In this document: in pieces, positions 5,651 to 5,743 of the stretch
How the letters are laid out: each line of letters opens with the position of its first letter
How positions within the stretch are numbered: the stretch's first letter is position 1
Source: Tardiphaga sp.
GTDB taxonomy: Bacteria > Pseudomonadota > Alphaproteobacteria > Rhizobiales > Xanthobacteraceae
Assembly: GCA_028290325.1 (NCBI GenBank)
Contig: JAQGJY010000399.1
Span: 1-5,743 of the forward strand
Length of the DNA stretch: 5,743 nucleotides
Direction: 5' to 3'
Notes under the pieces: model-generated
Told to the model about the DNA's origin: nothing
What the model saw: only the letters and a program-made list of their open reading frames with translations
Databases searched by the model: none
Program-made: the position numbers and the translations under genes

Positions 5651-5743
5651 CGTCGCGTGGGCCTGTTGCAGGAGCCTGTTATCAGGTCGGGCGCGGTCGC
5701 GCCGGCCCTTGAGTGCCTGAATCGACCGCTGTTAGGCAAGCGG
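5651..5743 (-). promoter_or_regulatory. Structured leader or promoter region of cckA
   Basis: The 93 bases upstream of cckA to the window edge have no gene. On the minus strand they include a five-pair stem CCGCT/AGCGG (5743-5726), a GC stem GGCGC/GCGCC (5703-5690) and two adjacent CCTG/CAGG palindromes (5686-5662). No full CtrA site (TTAA-N7-TTAA) and no clear sigma-70 promoter were found. The transcription start may lie beyond the window. Confidence 0.35.
5662..5686 (-). repeat. Tandem CCTG/CAGG palindromes upstream of cckA
   Basis: On the minus strand the arms alternate: CCTG (5686-5683), ATAA, CAGG (5678-5675), CT, CCTG (5672-5669), CAA, CAGG (5665-5662). Each half can form a four-pair hairpin. 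The last arm holds the AGG that is the nearest Shine-Dalgarno-like triplet to the cckA start. It may be an operator or an RNA structure, or it may be chance. Confidence 0.4.

Noticed and set aside
5651..5743. CtrA binding site upstream of cckA
   Set aside because: No TTAA-N7-TTAA or close half-site pair is present in the visible upstream bases; the real promoter may be outside the window.

Overview
The window looks like chromosomal DNA of an alphaproteobacterium in the Hyphomicrobiales, most likely the Bradyrhizobium/Rhodopseudomonas/Afipia group (Nitrobacteraceae). Three things suggest this. GC content is high (roughly 65% by eye). There is a CckA-type hybrid histidine kinase, the hallmark of the alphaproteobacterial CtrA cell-cycle phosphorelay. 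The secreted lectin-like protein and the signal-peptide Tim44-like protein also resemble proteins I know from that group. The placement rests on recognising protein families by eye, not on a database search.

Four convincing genes, all on the minus strand, fill most of the window. In the order of transcription (right to left) they are: cckA (5650 to 3101), a membrane hybrid kinase with two membrane helices, three PAS-like segments, a kinase core and a C-terminal receiver; a 301-base gap with no gene but several short palindromes; a Tim44-like membrane protein (2799 to 1783), followed by a clear rho-independent terminator (1714-1743); a small secreted four-cysteine protein of the lectin-like (C-type-lectin fold) kind (1622 to 939); and, 93 bases further on, a glutathione S-transferase (845 to 135). 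Bases 1-134 are much more AT-rich (about 42% GC) and hold no gene I can support.

The terminator splits the window into at least two transcription units: Tim44 (perhaps with read-through from cckA, since no terminator is visible between them) and lectin-like protein plus GST, probably cotranscribed from a promoter between 1623 and 1713. No functional link between the two units is evident. CckA acts in cell-cycle control, the Tim44-like protein at the inner membrane, and the lectin-like protein and GST in the envelope and cytoplasm, perhaps in stress or detoxification.

I do not see an undescribed defence, mobile or biosynthetic system: no CRISPR array, insertion sequence, integrase, rRNA or tRNA is visible. 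The more interesting points are local: alternating CCTG/CAGG arms overlapping the only Shine-Dalgarno-like bases of cckA, a perfect hairpin in the leader of the lectin-like gene, the glycine-zipper region and unclear topology of the Tim44-like protein, and the extra sensory length of this CckA. Several very long open frames on the plus strand are antisense shadows created by high GC and were rejected.
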